From Haloarcula pelagica (GTDB taxonomy: Archaea > Halobacteriota > Halobacteria > Halobacteriales > Haloarculaceae), in contig NZ_CP126161.1 of assembly GCF_030127105.1 (NCBI RefSeq), forward strand, positions 1,302,001-1,366,000: 64,000 nucleotides of DNA. Direction: 5' to 3'. Both the position numbers and the translations under genes were made by a program. Each line of letters begins with the position of its first letter. The stretch's first letter is position 1. The notes under the pieces are model-generated. The model ran no database searches and was not told where the DNA came from. It worked only from the letters and a program-made list of their open reading frames with translations. Of this stretch, positions 17,448 to 26,776 are shown one piece after another.

Positions 17448-18200
17448 TCAGTCGTCGGCCGGCGTCGCGGCACCGGTCGCCTGTGCAGCGCCGTCGAGGA
17501 CGCTGTGGCTGCGCAGCAGGATGAACCCGAAGCCGACCTTCGCGACCAGGTCGATCACCATGAAGCCGGCCGTCTCCGGGAAGATGCCTACGAGACCGAG
17601 CCCTTCGGTCCCGATGAGCCACCAGACCGGGTAGACGAGCCAGACCACGGTGACGAGGTTCCGCAACGTCTTGAACGTACTCTGTGTGTCACTGGGTAAG
17701 TCGCTGACCCGGCCGGACAGCGAACTGAACAGGAAGTACAGCAGGACCAGCAGGAAGGCCGTGCTGATACCCCACCAGACCAGCCGCTCGGCACCTGGCG
17801 CGAGCACGCCGCTGCCCGCCGACAGCGTCGCGACGACGCCGGTCCCGATCATCAGCACGTCGAGGCTGACCAGCGACGCGATCGTGTTGCGGTCGGCCCC
17901 GGCCAACAGCCCAAGGTCGTACAGCAACAGCGGTGTCGTGAACAGCCAGTCAGTGTACCGCGCCCAGTAGATGGGCGCCTCCGGGTCGTTCGGTAACTCG
18001 ATGATCGTCAACCCGAAGCCAAGCGCCATCGCGAGGTAGTTCACGAAGGCGATCGCCGTTATCAGTATCGTGGCGATGTAGAACTTCTGTCGTCGTTCGT
18101 CTGTCTCTCCCCATCCTCGGGCGATGAAGTACACCATCCCGAGGAACATTCCGGCTGTACCGAGCCAGAGCCATATCGATTCCGAGCCTGGTTGTGGCAT
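17448..18200 (-). CDS. bop: Bacteriorhodopsin-type (cruxrhodopsin-like) light-driven proton pump
   Basis: A 250-residue seven-helix retinal protein. All residues of an outward proton pump are visible: [19 protein letters not shown] holds R81, D84 (proton acceptor), T88 and D95 (proton donor). E199 and E209 form the release pair, and D217 and K221 (retinal Schiff base) lie in [12 protein letters not shown]. Asp at both acceptor and donor positions rules out halorhodopsin and sensory rhodopsins. The sequence is closest in feel to the cruxrhodopsins of Haloarcula relatives. The gene lies between atpB and atpD, on their strand, with its own upstream element, TATA box and poly-T end. No bat, brp or blh gene is nearby, so retinal synthesis and any regulator must be encoded elsewhere. 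The ATG at 18200 is preferred over an upstream in-frame codon because it gives the normal N-terminus. Confidence 0.95.
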   Translation of the reverse strand: MPQPGSESIWLWLGTAGMFLGMVYFIARGWGETDERRQKFYIATILITAIAFVNYLAMALGFGLTIIELPNDPEAPIYWARYTDWLFTTPLLLYDLGLLAGADRNTIASLVSLDVLMIGTGVVATLSAGSGVLAPGAERLVWWGISTAFLLVLLYFLFSSLSGRVSDLPSDTQSTFKTLRNLVTVVWLVYPVWWLIGTEGLGLVGIFPETAGFMVIDLVAKVGFGFILLRSHSVLDGAAQATGAATPADD

Positions 18201-18232
18201 AGTGCACCTAGGCTTTCGGCTGGACAAGCAAA

Positions 18233-18241
18233 GTTACATAT
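18233..18241 (-). promoter_or_regulatory. bop: TATA box of the rhodopsin gene
   Basis: The minus strand reads TATATGTAAC across 18233-18242. It is centred about 37 bases before the ATG, giving a predicted leader of some 10 bases, in line with the very short leader known for bop genes. Confidence 0.65.
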
Positions 18242-18257
18242 ACCCAAACAGTTTGGT
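18242..18257 (-). promoter_or_regulatory. bop: Palindromic upstream activator-like element of the rhodopsin gene
   Basis: The minus strand reads ACCAAACTGTTTGGGT, an almost perfect palindrome abutting the TATA box. Its ACC...GGGT ends and its position match the general layout of the Bat-bound UAS known upstream of bop in Halobacterium. Assignment to Bat is an inference. Confidence 0.55.
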
Positions 18258-18316
18258 ATGCGCTCTCCCAGCGTGGGTAAGTGAAGGAAAACAGAGAGGA
18301 ATGTCGGGCAGCCGGT

Positions 18317-19735
18317 TCAGGCTTCGGCTTCGACAGCTTCTGCGGACTCGTCCTCGCGGTAGTGCTCCTCGATGAGCTCCTCGTCGATGCGGTTCAAGGC
18401 ATCCTTCGGGAGCATCGAGAGCAGGTCCCAGCCGAGTTCGAGCGTCTCGTCGATGTCGCGGTCGGTGTCGAAGCCCTGGTCGACGAACTCGTCCTCGAAG
18501 CGGTCCGCGAAGTCCAGGTACTTGTTGTCCAGTTCCGACAGCGCCTCGCGGCCGACGATGTTCACGAGGTCGCGCAGGTCCTCACCCTCCGCGTAGGCGG
18601 CGAAGATCTGGTCTTTCACGTCGGCGTGGTCGGCGCGGGTCAGGCCCTCGCCGATCCCGTCGTCCATCAGCCGCGAGAGGCTCGGCAGGACGTTGATCGG
18701 CGGCTGGACGCCCTGGCTGTTGAGGTCCCGATCGATGTAGATCTGGCCCTCGGTGATGTATCCCGTCAGGTCCGGGATCGGGTGGGTGTCGTCGTCGCCG
18801 GGCATCGTCAGGATCGGGATCTGGGTCACCGAGCCGGCACGGCCCTCGATGCGGCCGGCCCGCTCGTAGAGCTGTGCGAGGTCGGTGTACATGTATCCGG
18901 GGTAGCCACGGCGGCCCGGGACCTCCTCACGTGCGGCGCCGATCTCGCGCAGCGCCTCACAGTAGTTGGTCATGTCCGTCAGGATGACCAGGACGTGGTA
19001 GTCCTTCTCGAAGGCCAGATACTCGGCGGTCGTCAGCGCCAGCCGCGGCGTGATCGTCCGCTCGACGGCCGGGTCGTCCGCGAGGTTCATGAAGACGACC
19101 GAGCGTTCCAGCGCGCCGGTGCGCTCGAAGTCGTCCATGAACTCGTTTGCCTCCTCGGCCGTGATCCCCATGGCGCCGAAGATCACTGCGAACTCCGACC
19201 CCTCGTCGTCGTCGCCTTCCTCCTCTTCGGGCACGGTCGCCTGCCGGGCGATCTGGAGTGCCAGATCGTTGTGGGGCAGGCCCGAGGCCGAGAAGATCGG
19301 CAGTTTCTGGCCGCGAACGAGCGTGTTCATCCCGTCGATCGCCGAAACGCCCGTCTGGATGAACTCCTCGGGGTACTCGCGCGAGTAGGGGTTGATCGCC
19401 GCGCCGACGATGTCCTGGCGCTCGTCCGGGACGATCTCGGGGCCGCCGTCGATCGGCTGGCCGGTCCCGTCGAGCACCCGTCCGAGGAGGTCCTCGGTGA
19501 CGGGCATCTTCATCGTCTCGCCGAGGAAGCGGACCGACGCGTCGCGGTCGATCCCCTCGGTGCCTTCGAACACCTGGATGGCGACGTAGTCGCTCGCCGA
19601 TTCGAGCACCTGGCCACGGCGGGTCTCGCCGTCGCCGATCTCGATCTCGACGATCTCGTCGTAGCCGACCGGTTCGTCGGTCTCGACGAACACCAGCGGG
19701 CCACTGATCTCTGTGATAGTCTGGTACTCTTTCAT
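18317..19735 (-). CDS. atpB: A-type ATP synthase subunit B
   Basis: Regulatory, non-catalytic nucleotide-binding subunit of the A3B3 head. The 472-residue protein starts [20 protein letters not shown] and has the family segments [35 protein letters not shown] and [19 protein letters not shown]. The canonical Walker A lysine motif is absent, as expected for subunit B. It follows atpA after two bases, and ends 60 bases before the rhodopsin upstream element. Confidence 0.97.
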   Translation of the reverse strand: MKEYQTITEISGPLVFVETDEPVGYDEIVEIEIGDGETRRGQVLESASDYVAIQVFEGTEGIDRDASVRFLGETMKMPVTEDLLGRVLDGTGQPIDGGPEIVPDERQDIVGAAINPYSREYPEEFIQTGVSAIDGMNTLVRGQKLPIFSASGLPHNDLALQIARQATVPEEEEGDDDEGSEFAVIFGAMGITAEEANEFMDDFERTGALERSVVFMNLADDPAVERTITPRLALTTAEYLAFEKDYHVLVILTDMTNYCEALREIGAAREEVPGRRGYPGYMYTDLAQLYERAGRIEGRAGSVTQIPILTMPGDDDTHPIPDLTGYITEGQIYIDRDLNSQGVQPPINVLPSLSRLMDDGIGEGLTRADHADVKDQIFAAYAEGEDLRDLVNIVGREALSELDNKYLDFADRFEDEFVDQGFDTDRDIDETLELGWDLLSMLPKDALNRIDEELIEEHYREDESAEAVEAEA

Positions 19736-19737
19736 TG

Positions 19738-21498
19738 TTAGTACAGCTCCCGGAGTTCGGACGTGATGTCGTCTTCCAGGTCGTCGACGTACTCGTTGTA
19801 GTCCTCCTGGACCCCGATGCGGTTGAGCCGGGGCGCGCTCTCGATGTCGGTGATCTCCTCGACGGGGACACCGGCATCGAGCGCCTCGAAGGCCGCGTCG
19901 TTGTACGTCTTGATCGCGTTCATGATTCGGTACGTCTTCTCGGGCTCACAGTAGGTGTCGGTCGGGTGGAACGCGTTCTGCTGGAGCCACGCCTCGCGCA
20001 GGTAGCGGGCGATCTCCAGGGTGAGCTGCTGGTCTTCGGGCAGCGCGTCCTTCCCGACGAGCTGGACGATCTCCTGGAGTTCGGCCTCCTCGTCCAGCGT
20101 GTCGATCGCCCACTGGCGCGTCTCGGGCCAGTCGTCCCGGACGTTCTCGACGAACCACGGGTCGAGCTGGTCCCGGTACAGGGAGTAGGACTCGTTCCAG
20201 TTGATAGAGGGGAAGTGCCGTCGTTCCGCGAGGTCGGCGTCCAGCGCCCAGAACGTCTTGACGATACGCAGCGTGTTCTGGGTCACCGGCTCCGAGAAGT
20301 CACCGCCCGGGGGCGAGACCGCGCCGATGACGGAAACCGAGCCCTCGGTGTCGTTGATGTTCTGGAAGTAGCCCGCACGCTCGTAGAACTCGCTCAGGCG
20401 CGCCGAGAGGTACGCGGGGTACCCCTCTTCGCCGGGCATCTCCTCCAGGCGCGAGGAGATCTCCCGCATGGCCTCGGCCCACCGCGAGGTGGAGTCGGCC
20501 ATCAGTGCCACGTCGTATCCCATGTCGCGGAAGTACTCCGCGATGGTGATTCCCGTGTACACACAGGACTCACGCGCCGCGACGGGCATGTTCGACGTGT
20601 TCGCGATGAGGCAGGTCCGGTCCATCAGGGCGTTGCCCGTGATGGGGTCTTCCAGCTCCGGGAAGTCCTCGATCACTTCGGTCATCTCGTTGCCACGCTC
20701 GCCACAGCCGACGTAGACGACGATGTCAGCGTCGGCCCACTTGGCGAGCTGGTGCTGCGTGACCGTCTTGCCCGAGCCAAAGGGTCCGGGAATGGCAGCC
20801 GTCCCGCCTTTCGCGATCGGGAACAGGCCGTCGAGCACGCGCTGGCCCGAGATGAGCGGTTCCGTCGGGGTCTCTTTCTCCTCGGCCGGGCGCTGACTGC
20901 GGACCGGCCACTCCTGGCGCATCTGGATCTCCTCGCCCGAATCCAGTTCCACCACCGTCTCCTCGACGGTGAAGTTGCCGGACTCGGCCGAGACGACCTC
21001 GCCGCCCTCGGAGTCGGGCGGAACCATCACTTTGTGGTCGATGCTGGGGGTCTCCGGGACGGTCCCGACGATGTCGCCGGACTCGACCTCGTCGCCGGCC
21101 GAGACTTCGGGCTCGAACTCCCAGGTCTTCTCCAGGTCGATCCCCGGCGCGTCGACCCCGCGGTCGAGATACGCCGAGTTCATCTTCTCTTCGAGAACGT
21201 CGAGCGGGCGCTGGACACCGTCGTAGATGGCGTCGAGCATGCCCGGCCCGAGGTCCACCGAGAGGGGCGAGCCCGTCCCTTCGACGGGTTCGCCCGGGGA
21301 GACGCCGGAGGTCTCCTCGTACACCTGGATGGTGGTGATGTTGCCTTCGATCTCGATGACCTCGCCCATCAGCCCTTCCGAACCGACGTAGACGACGTCG
21401 TTCATCCGGGCGTCGAGGTCCCGAGCCGTTACGACCGGTCCGGAGACGCTTTCGATGATGCCGTCCTCGCGGACGTCTGCTTCTGTTGCTTGACTCAT
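19738..21498 (-). CDS. atpA: A-type ATP synthase catalytic subunit A
   Basis: Catalytic subunit. The 586-residue protein has the Walker A motif GPFGSGKT at residues 238-245, the non-homologous region characteristic of V/A-type A subunits at about 120-200, and the catalytic-site segments [11 protein letters not shown] and [15 protein letters not shown]. There is no intein in the P-loop, where some archaeal atpA genes carry one. Two bases separate it from the atpF stop region upstream and from atpB downstream, so the genes are translationally linked. Confidence 0.98.
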   Translation of the reverse strand: MSQATEADVREDGIIESVSGPVVTARDLDARMNDVVYVGSEGLMGEVIEIEGNITTIQVYEETSGVSPGEPVEGTGSPLSVDLGPGMLDAIYDGVQRPLDVLEEKMNSAYLDRGVDAPGIDLEKTWEFEPEVSAGDEVESGDIVGTVPETPSIDHKVMVPPDSEGGEVVSAESGNFTVEETVVELDSGEEIQMRQEWPVRSQRPAEEKETPTEPLISGQRVLDGLFPIAKGGTAAIPGPFGSGKTVTQHQLAKWADADIVVYVGCGERGNEMTEVIEDFPELEDPITGNALMDRTCLIANTSNMPVAARESCVYTGITIAEYFRDMGYDVALMADSTSRWAEAMREISSRLEEMPGEEGYPAYLSARLSEFYERAGYFQNINDTEGSVSVIGAVSPPGGDFSEPVTQNTLRIVKTFWALDADLAERRHFPSINWNESYSLYRDQLDPWFVENVRDDWPETRQWAIDTLDEEAELQEIVQLVGKDALPEDQQLTLEIARYLREAWLQQNAFHPTDTYCEPEKTYRIMNAIKTYNDAAFEALDAGVPVEEITDIESAPRLNRIGVQEDYNEYVDDLEDDITSELRELY

Positions 21499-21500
21499 TG

Positions 21501-21824
21501 TTAGTCCTCGTCCATCAGGTCGATACCGATGGCTCGCTTGATCTGCTCACGCAGCCCGCCACCGCCGGTGCCGCTGCCCAGCGTCACGACGACGGGTTCG
21601 ACGCTCGTCTCGGCGTCCTTCCGGACGCCACGAGAGAGATGGTCCATGTCGTCGTCGTGCATCACGACGATCCCGACATCGTCGTCGGTGAGCATCTCCT
21701 CGACGGCGTCGTCGAGCTTCTCGTCTTTGTCCTCGGTCGGAACGTCCGCGAACTTGCGGACGCCCGCCAGTCGGAAGCCCGTCGTGAACTCCGGGCTGCC
21801 GATGACAGCTATCTCCTGGCTCAT
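21501..21824 (-). CDS. atpF: A-type ATP synthase subunit F
   Basis: Small stalk subunit that binds next to D and modulates catalysis. The 107-residue protein starts [21 protein letters not shown] and has [14 protein letters not shown], both typical of the F subunit Rossmann-like fold. Its ATG overlaps the atpC stop in an ATGA arrangement, indicating coupled translation. A longer upstream frame is atpC read out of frame. Confidence 0.95.
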   Translation of the reverse strand: MSQEIAVIGSPEFTTGFRLAGVRKFADVPTEDKDEKLDDAVEEMLTDDDVGIVVMHDDDMDHLSRGVRKDAETSVEPVVVTLGSGTGGGGLREQIKRAIGIDLMDED

Positions 21825-22897
21825 AGGATCACCAGTTCCTGTTCGATCTCGTCGGGGCCGAGGCCGGCCTCCCGGCCGCGTGCGATGGCACGGATGTTGT
21901 CGACCTCGCGCTCCTTGGCGAGGATGTAGGACAACACCGGACACACCGACAGCGGGTAGCGGTTCGAGAGCCGGTCGGCGTACTCCTGGAGCGCCATGTC
22001 GAGCGCGCGCTCGAAGTCGATGAGGTTCTCGGCGTCTTCCAGCGCCGAGAGGGCCTGATCGAGGTCGTCACCGTAGGTGCTCTCACGGACCGTCGCGACC
22101 AGCTGGTCGAAGTTCGTCGACAGCTGGGCGATCGTCCCCTCGTCGAAGAGCTTCCCGCCCTCGATGTAGTACTCGGCGGCCTCGATGTCGGCGCCACTGC
22201 GGGCCAGCCGGAGCGCGTTCCGGAGGTTCCGGAAGTCGACTTCCGTCTGGAGGAACTCGACGTACAGCCCGGTCGGGCTGTCGATCTCGGGGTTCGACGG
22301 CAGCCCCGACAGCAGCGTCTCGTAGAACGCGCGGTCGGCGGCGTTCTCCAGTGGCACCAGCACGTCGGTCTCCTCGTAGACCGTGTACGCCTCGGCCAGT
22401 GGCTCGCCGAAGATGGTGCCGTCGAGCAGTTCGACGACCTCCTCGATGGAAGTGGCGTTGAGCAACTGGTCGACCAGGTCGTCGTCGAACTCGCCGGCGC
22501 GGATGAGGTCGTCCTCGACCTCGGTGCGCTCGGCGTCGGAGTAGAGCCCGCGGACGACCGTCTTGACGTTCCACACGTCGAACTTCCGCAGGTAGCGGGC
22601 GATGTAATCGTACAGCGCTCCCTCGGACCACTCCAACAGGTCGTCGAAGTGCTTCGCGAGGTTGCGGTTGAGCGCGTACTCGATCAGGTCGACGCCGCTG
22701 TACCGGGAGCCGAGCGCGTTCATCTCGGTCTCGTACTCGGTCTCCTCCATGAAGCGGGCGATCTCGCCCGTCCCCATCCGAACGAGTTTCCGGTAGTCGT
22801 CGTCGTCGAACAGCACCGACCGACGGGAGCGAACACGAGCGATGACGTACTCGTAGTTGCTGCTTCGATCGCGCTTTGCCGTCGTTCGACTGCTCAT
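21821..22897 (-). CDS. atpC: A-type ATP synthase subunit C
   Basis: Funnel-shaped subunit (homologue of V-ATPase d) that connects the central stalk to the c-ring. The 358-residue, wholly helical protein opens MSSRTTAKRDRSSNYEYVIA and contains family segments such as IARYLRKFDVWNVKTVVRGL and YILAKEREVDNIRAIARG. It overlaps atpE upstream and atpF downstream by four bases each, a tight translational chain. Confidence 0.96.
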   Translation of the reverse strand: MSSRTTAKRDRSSNYEYVIARVRSRRSVLFDDDDYRKLVRMGTGEIARFMEETEYETEMNALGSRYSGVDLIEYALNRNLAKHFDDLLEWSEGALYDYIARYLRKFDVWNVKTVVRGLYSDAERTEVEDDLIRAGEFDDDLVDQLLNATSIEEVVELLDGTIFGEPLAEAYTVYEETDVLVPLENAADRAFYETLLSGLPSNPEIDSPTGLYVEFLQTEVDFRNLRNALRLARSGADIEAAEYYIEGGKLFDEGTIAQLSTNFDQLVATVRESTYGDDLDQALSALEDAENLIDFERALDMALQEYADRLSNRYPLSVCPVLSYILAKEREVDNIRAIARGREAGLGPDEIEQELVIL

Positions 22898-23475
22898 TGT
22901 GCTTCGAAGAGTCGATCGCTGATTTCCTTGAGGTTGTCCTCCCAGACCGTCTCCAGCAGGGAGTCGAACGTGTTGTTCACACGGACCCGGGAACTGTCGC
23001 TCTCGACTACCACTCCGCCGAGGCAGTCACGCTCCCCGGCGAACGTTGCATCGTAGTCTGTGAGGATATCCTCGAGGAGGTCCTGATCGCTCGCTCGACC
23101 GTACACGAGCAGCGAATCGTCGCCGTCGAACTCCGCGACGGCCGCCTCCAGTAGCTCGGTGGTCAGCTCCTCGCGGCGGTCGCCGCCGAGGTCGGCGAGT
23201 GCGGCCTCGACATCCTCGTGAACGTCTTCGAGCACGTCACGTCGGGCGTTGAGGCGCGCCTGCTTGGCTTCGAGCTTCGCCGAGGAGAGCCGCTGTTCGC
23301 GTTCCTGTGAGATCTCGCGTTCGACCTCGGCCTCGCGTTCCTCGTGGATCCGCTCGGCGTCGGCCTCGGCCTCGGAGACGATCTCCTCGGCACGCTCGTC
23401 GGCCTCTGCGCGAATCTCTTCTGCACGCGCGCGGGCCTCGTCTCGGATGTCCTCTACGACTGTATCAAGGCTCAT
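22894..23475 (-). CDS. atpE: A-type ATP synthase subunit E
   Basis: Peripheral stalk subunit. The 193-residue protein has a long N-terminal charged coiled coil (residues 1-100, repeating RAEEIRAEADERAEE) and a C-terminal globular domain with DCLGGVVVESDSSRVRVNN, the usual E-subunit end. It pairs with subunit H to form the stator stalks. It starts 23 bases after the atpK stop. Confidence 0.96.
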   Translation of the reverse strand: MSLDTVVEDIRDEARARAEEIRAEADERAEEIVSEAEADAERIHEEREAEVEREISQEREQRLSSAKLEAKQARLNARRDVLEDVHEDVEAALADLGGDRREELTTELLEAAVAEFDGDDSLLVYGRASDQDLLEDILTDYDATFAGERDCLGGVVVESDSSRVRVNNTFDSLLETVWEDNLKEISDRLFEAQ

Positions 23476-23498
23476 TGTTGGAAAAGGGGGTGGTGTGA

Positions 23499-23762
23499 TT
23501 AACCGAGGATGAAGACGACGACCAGCGCGAGGATGACCAGTGTCTCGGGCAGGACCGTCAGGATCAGGCCACGACCGAACATGCTGTCGTCCTCAGCGAT
23601 TGCGCCGACCGCCGCTGCACCGATACCACGTTCCGCGTATCCCGAACCGAGTGCGGCGAGCCCGACGGCGAGGGCTGCGGCAGCGCCCGGTGGGATTGCG
23701 TATGCGGCCTCAGAACTTTGCTGCAGTACAGCGGTGACAAGGGGTGCGATGGTTTCGATCAT
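23499..23762 (-). CDS. atpK: A-type ATP synthase proteolipid subunit K (c-ring)
   Basis: Forms the proton-translocating rotor ring. The 87-residue protein has one helical hairpin with the ion-binding glutamate E73 in VLPETLVILAL and the glycine-rich first helix AAALAVGLAALGSGYAERG. About 22 N-terminal residues precede the first helix and may be processed. Upstream in-frame codons exist, but the ATG at 23762 matches the family length and lies downstream of a TATA-like element. The single hairpin with one carboxylate implies a ring of small c-subunits. Confidence 0.95.
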   Translation of the reverse strand: MIETIAPLVTAVLQQSSEAAYAIPPGAAAALAVGLAALGSGYAERGIGAAAVGAIAEDDSMFGRGLILTVLPETLVILALVVVFILG

Positions 23763-23820
23763 GTTGTTGAAGTCCTCTCTGGGGTTTCGTGTCCGAACAG
23801 GCGTATGTGACCGTACCGAG

Positions 23821-23829
23821 TTCATAAAG
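23821..23829 (-). promoter_or_regulatory. Possible internal promoter ahead of atpK
   Basis: The minus strand reads CTTTATGAA about 60 bases before the atpK ATG. An internal start here would raise expression of K, which is needed in many copies per enzyme. Confidence 0.4.
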
Positions 23830-23958
23830 CTTCCCAAAACGGTTCGCCAAGACGCTGTTCTGACGGTTTAGCCCCTCTCGCCGGGGAGAATGTGAGCTGG
23901 TACCAGCCGACTATCTCGACAGTGCCCAAGACTAGTGACCTTTGAAGGCAATTCATAG

Positions 23959-23971
23959 CCCGCAAAGCGGG
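23959..23971 (-). terminator. Small hairpin in the atpI-atpK gap
   Basis: CCCGC-AAA-GCGGG is a perfect 5-base-pair hairpin with a three-base loop, 80 bases past the atpI stop. A second GC-rich hairpin (CCCCTC..GGGGAG) lies at about 23874-23889. They could weaken readthrough or protect transcript ends; function is inferred. Confidence 0.35.
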
Positions 23972-24052
23972 TAAAGATATCGAATCGGTCTCCGAGAAGT
24001 GCGCGAAGAGTGGCGCCCCGATGCCAGGGCGTTCGGACCGGTTCCGGTCGTC

Positions 24053-26344
24053 TCAGTCGTCGGTCGTGTACTGGCGGTCGTAGCCGAAGGGAGTGTACTT
24101 CTTGCCGCCGCCCTCGAAGAACTTGCCGAAGAACTCGACGTATTCGAGACGGACACCCTGTAGTCCGGCGCTCGTGACGCCAAGCACCAGCACGAGGATG
24201 TGCCCGAGGACGAGGACGAGGAGGCCACCGACGACGCCGGCGATGCCCGAGTGCATCAGGCCGCCGAACATGATCTCGGTTACCTCGTACCCGTGGTACA
24301 TCACGGATTCAGAGCCTTCGGGGATCGTCGGCATCCCGCCGATACCGAAGTGCCAGCCGCCCTTACTGTCGACGTACACGCCGAAGAACAGGAGGTTGAC
24401 CACGAAGGCCATTCCTGCCTTGGCCAGCAGCACCGCAGCCAGCCGGGTGTACGACAACACGTTCACGAAGACGTTCAGGAATTCGACGACCTCAATCGGA
24501 TCGGCCAGCGCCAACAGGACGAGCCCTGCGAAGAACACGACCAGCCACGCCGAGATGGGGAAGCCCGCGACACTGAACAGGTTGATCGCCGGGAGTCCGG
24601 CGAATCCGAGTGCGAACGGGTGGCCCGCGAAGATACCCTCCTCTGCGGTGTAGAGGAAATTCGGTGCCGCACCCATCGCGCCGGAGAACACCCAGGCCCA
24701 CAGGCCAAAGAGCATCAGCAGCCAGGAGCCGCTCTCCGTGATCGCGTCCCAGAGGCCGTGGCTCAGGTTCTCGACGAAGTCGAACGTCCAGCCGACAGCG
24801 AGGTGGACCATCCCGGCCAACAGGCTGATCGTCAGCCACGCGATGGCGTAGTCGCTGTATACAGGCTGGAGACCCTTTCGGATCGGCGGATTACCGCCCC
24901 AGACGATCTCACCGAGTTGGTGCAGGCCGAAGAACTCGCCGTACAGCACGCCAAAGAGCGCGGTGAACCCACCGGCCCACATCGCGACGCCGCCGAGGCT
25001 CTTGAGCACGTCACTGTCGACCTGCGTGTACAGGGCGTAGCCGGCCAGCGTGTACAGAATCCCGTAGCCCAGGTCCCCGATCATGAACCCGTAGAACGCC
25101 GGGAAGGTGAGGAAGAACACGACCGTCGGGTCGAACTCGCCGTATTTCGGGCGGTTGACGACCTCGACGAGCGACTCGAAGGGCTTGACCGCGCCCGGGT
25201 TGTCCTGGATGACCGGCGGGTCCTCGTCGCCCATCGTGACGACGCCGCCGTCGGAGCGCGCTGCAGCCGCACTGACCATCCCGCCGTCGGCGACGGCCTC
25301 GCTGGGTTCGCGCTGGTCTTCCTCGCTCTCTGCGGTGACGCCGGTGTCGACATCGGAGCCGACTTCGCCGCCACCGCCGCCCTCTTCGACCTCCTCGTGG
25401 GAGTGGGCGTGTCCGTCGCTGTCGTACTCGGCGACTTCGAGTTTCTCGATGGCGATGGCCTCGCCGACGGTCGACATGACCTGGGTCTCGAAGGCCTCGT
25501 ACTCGTCGTCGGGGATCCAGCCCTCGGCGACGAAGGCGTTCTCCGTCGTCGCGAAGGTCAGGGGCGCTTCGGCCTTCTGGACCTCGATCGAGAGCTTCTC
25601 TTCTGCGGCCAGCAGGAAACCGGCGTAGTCGAGTCGAAGGTCGTCGAGTTCGTCCTCGACCGTCGAGAGCTTCGATTCGAGTTGCTGCTCCTCGTGGCGT
25701 AGCTCTTCGAGGTACGACGAGGGGTCGCCGTCCCCGTCCGGGACAGCGAGCCCCGAGAACGTCGCGCCGACCAGGGCGTCCTGGAGTTCGCCCTCGTCAC
25801 AGCGCGCGAACACTGCGACGACATCCTCCTCGTCGAACACTTTGAACGTATCGACATCGTCGCTGTCGGCGAGCGCGACCTTGACCTCGTCGGCGTCGCC
25901 GGTGCCGACCGCGACCGACAGCGAGTCGTAGCCCCGAAGCAGGTCCAGATCGATGCCCAGCGTGACGAACGGTTCCATCGTGTCGATGCGCTCGCGAACG
26001 TCGCGCAGGTCGTCCTCGATGTCGCCGCGCCGGTCGTCGAGGTCGTTGACCTGTGTCCGGATCTCTTCGAGGTCCTCTTCGAGCGCCTCGTCGGTGACCA
26101 GTTGGGTCGGGCCGGCGTCCTCGGCGTCAACATCGAGGATCGACTCCAGCGACCGGACGGTGACGAGTTTGTCCGACGCCTCGTCGGCTCCATCGACCGG
26201 GTCGCCGGGTTCGAACCCGTCCCAGGCGCCGTCGTACTCGGTGACGTGGAGGATGTCGAGCCCGTGGACGGCCTCGATGGTGTCCTCCATGACGCGTTTC
26301 GATCCTGTCACCGAGACGCGGCACATCCGCTCAGGTCTGAGCAT
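24053..26344 (-). CDS. atpI: A-type ATP synthase subunit I (a-type stator)
   Basis: Membrane stator subunit with the proton half-channels. The 763-residue protein has a soluble N-terminal half with two coiled-coil stretches (about residues 85-125 and 212-240) and a C-terminal half (from about residue 405) with seven to eight transmembrane segments. Around residues 307-377 there is a low-complexity acidic, His- and Gly-rich insert (DGHAHSHEEVEEGGGGG), which is not part of the conserved fold. The start overlaps the atpH end by 14 bases. About 290 bases separate it from atpK. Confidence 0.96.
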   Translation of the reverse strand: MLRPERMCRVSVTGSKRVMEDTIEAVHGLDILHVTEYDGAWDGFEPGDPVDGADEASDKLVTVRSLESILDVDAEDAGPTQLVTDEALEEDLEEIRTQVNDLDDRRGDIEDDLRDVRERIDTMEPFVTLGIDLDLLRGYDSLSVAVGTGDADEVKVALADSDDVDTFKVFDEEDVVAVFARCDEGELQDALVGATFSGLAVPDGDGDPSSYLEELRHEEQQLESKLSTVEDELDDLRLDYAGFLLAAEEKLSIEVQKAEAPLTFATTENAFVAEGWIPDDEYEAFETQVMSTVGEAIAIEKLEVAEYDSDGHAHSHEEVEEGGGGGEVGSDVDTGVTAESEEDQREPSEAVADGGMVSAAAARSDGGVVTMGDEDPPVIQDNPGAVKPFESLVEVVNRPKYGEFDPTVVFFLTFPAFYGFMIGDLGYGILYTLAGYALYTQVDSDVLKSLGGVAMWAGGFTALFGVLYGEFFGLHQLGEIVWGGNPPIRKGLQPVYSDYAIAWLTISLLAGMVHLAVGWTFDFVENLSHGLWDAITESGSWLLMLFGLWAWVFSGAMGAAPNFLYTAEEGIFAGHPFALGFAGLPAINLFSVAGFPISAWLVVFFAGLVLLALADPIEVVEFLNVFVNVLSYTRLAAVLLAKAGMAFVVNLLFFGVYVDSKGGWHFGIGGMPTIPEGSESVMYHGYEVTEIMFGGLMHSGIAGVVGGLLVLVLGHILVLVLGVTSAGLQGVRLEYVEFFGKFFEGGGKKYTPFGYDRQYTTDD

Positions 26345-26663
26345 GTACCGCCTCCTCGAACAGGTCGATCACGTGGTCGACCACCTCGTCTGTCTGTGCC
26401 TGGGCCGCCTGTTCGAGGTTCTCGCGAGCGCTCTCTCCCTCCTCGATGAGTTGCTCGCGCTCGGCCTCGATCTCCTCCCGGGCCTCTTCGAGGCGTTCCT
26501 CGGCCGCCGCGTCGGCCTCCTCGTGGGCCTGTTCGCGGATCTCCTCGGCCTCGGCGCGCGCCGCCTCGATGCGCTGTTCACGGTCCGCTTCGGCCTCGGC
26601 GACGATGTCGTCGGCCTCCTGCTCGGCCTCCTTTATCCTGTCGAGAACTTCTGGCCGTGGCAT
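26331..26663 (-). CDS. atpH: A-type ATP synthase subunit H
   Basis: Peripheral stalk subunit that forms a right-handed coiled coil with subunit E. The 110-residue protein is a single charged heptad-like helix dominated by Glu, Ala, Arg and Gln (for example EAEEIREQAHEEADAAAEER). It is the first gene of the cluster and its ATG lies about 35 bases past a TATA-like element. Confidence 0.93.
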   Translation of the reverse strand: MPRPEVLDRIKEAEQEADDIVAEAEADREQRIEAARAEAEEIREQAHEEADAAAEERLEEAREEIEAEREQLIEEGESARENLEQAAQAQTDEVVDHVIDLFEEAVHAQT

Positions 26664-26692
26664 TCTCTAATCGTCCGACTGTTGCTTGAGCG

Positions 26693-26700
26693 CCTATTTG
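26693..26700 (-). promoter_or_regulatory. TATA-like element of the atp cluster
   Basis: The minus strand reads CAAATAGG inside a short AT-rich patch (ACCAAATAGGCG), about 33 bases before the atpH ATG. It is the only AT-rich patch in this position and probably drives the HIKECFAB transcript. Confidence 0.5.
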
Positions 26701-26776
26701 GTAGTTGCGAAGTTCGTACGGTGATCCGGACGGAGAATCCGGGGAATTATGCCTGCCAAACGCCAAGGTAGGACCA

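Noticed and set aside
18281-21504. Two very long open frames on the plus strand opposite atpB and atpA
   Set aside because: High GC content leaves antisense frames open. Their sequence is Val/Leu/Arg/Asp-rich without motifs and they mirror strongly conserved genes on the other strand.
23763-23837. A longer start for atpK at 23837
   Set aside because: It would add 25 polar and basic residues unlike the proteolipid family and would begin upstream of the likely transcript start.
24053-26344. The His/Gly-rich insert in subunit I as an inserted metal-binding domain
   Set aside because: It is low-complexity and acidic, like many haloarchaeal surface loops, and shows no ordered ligand spacing.
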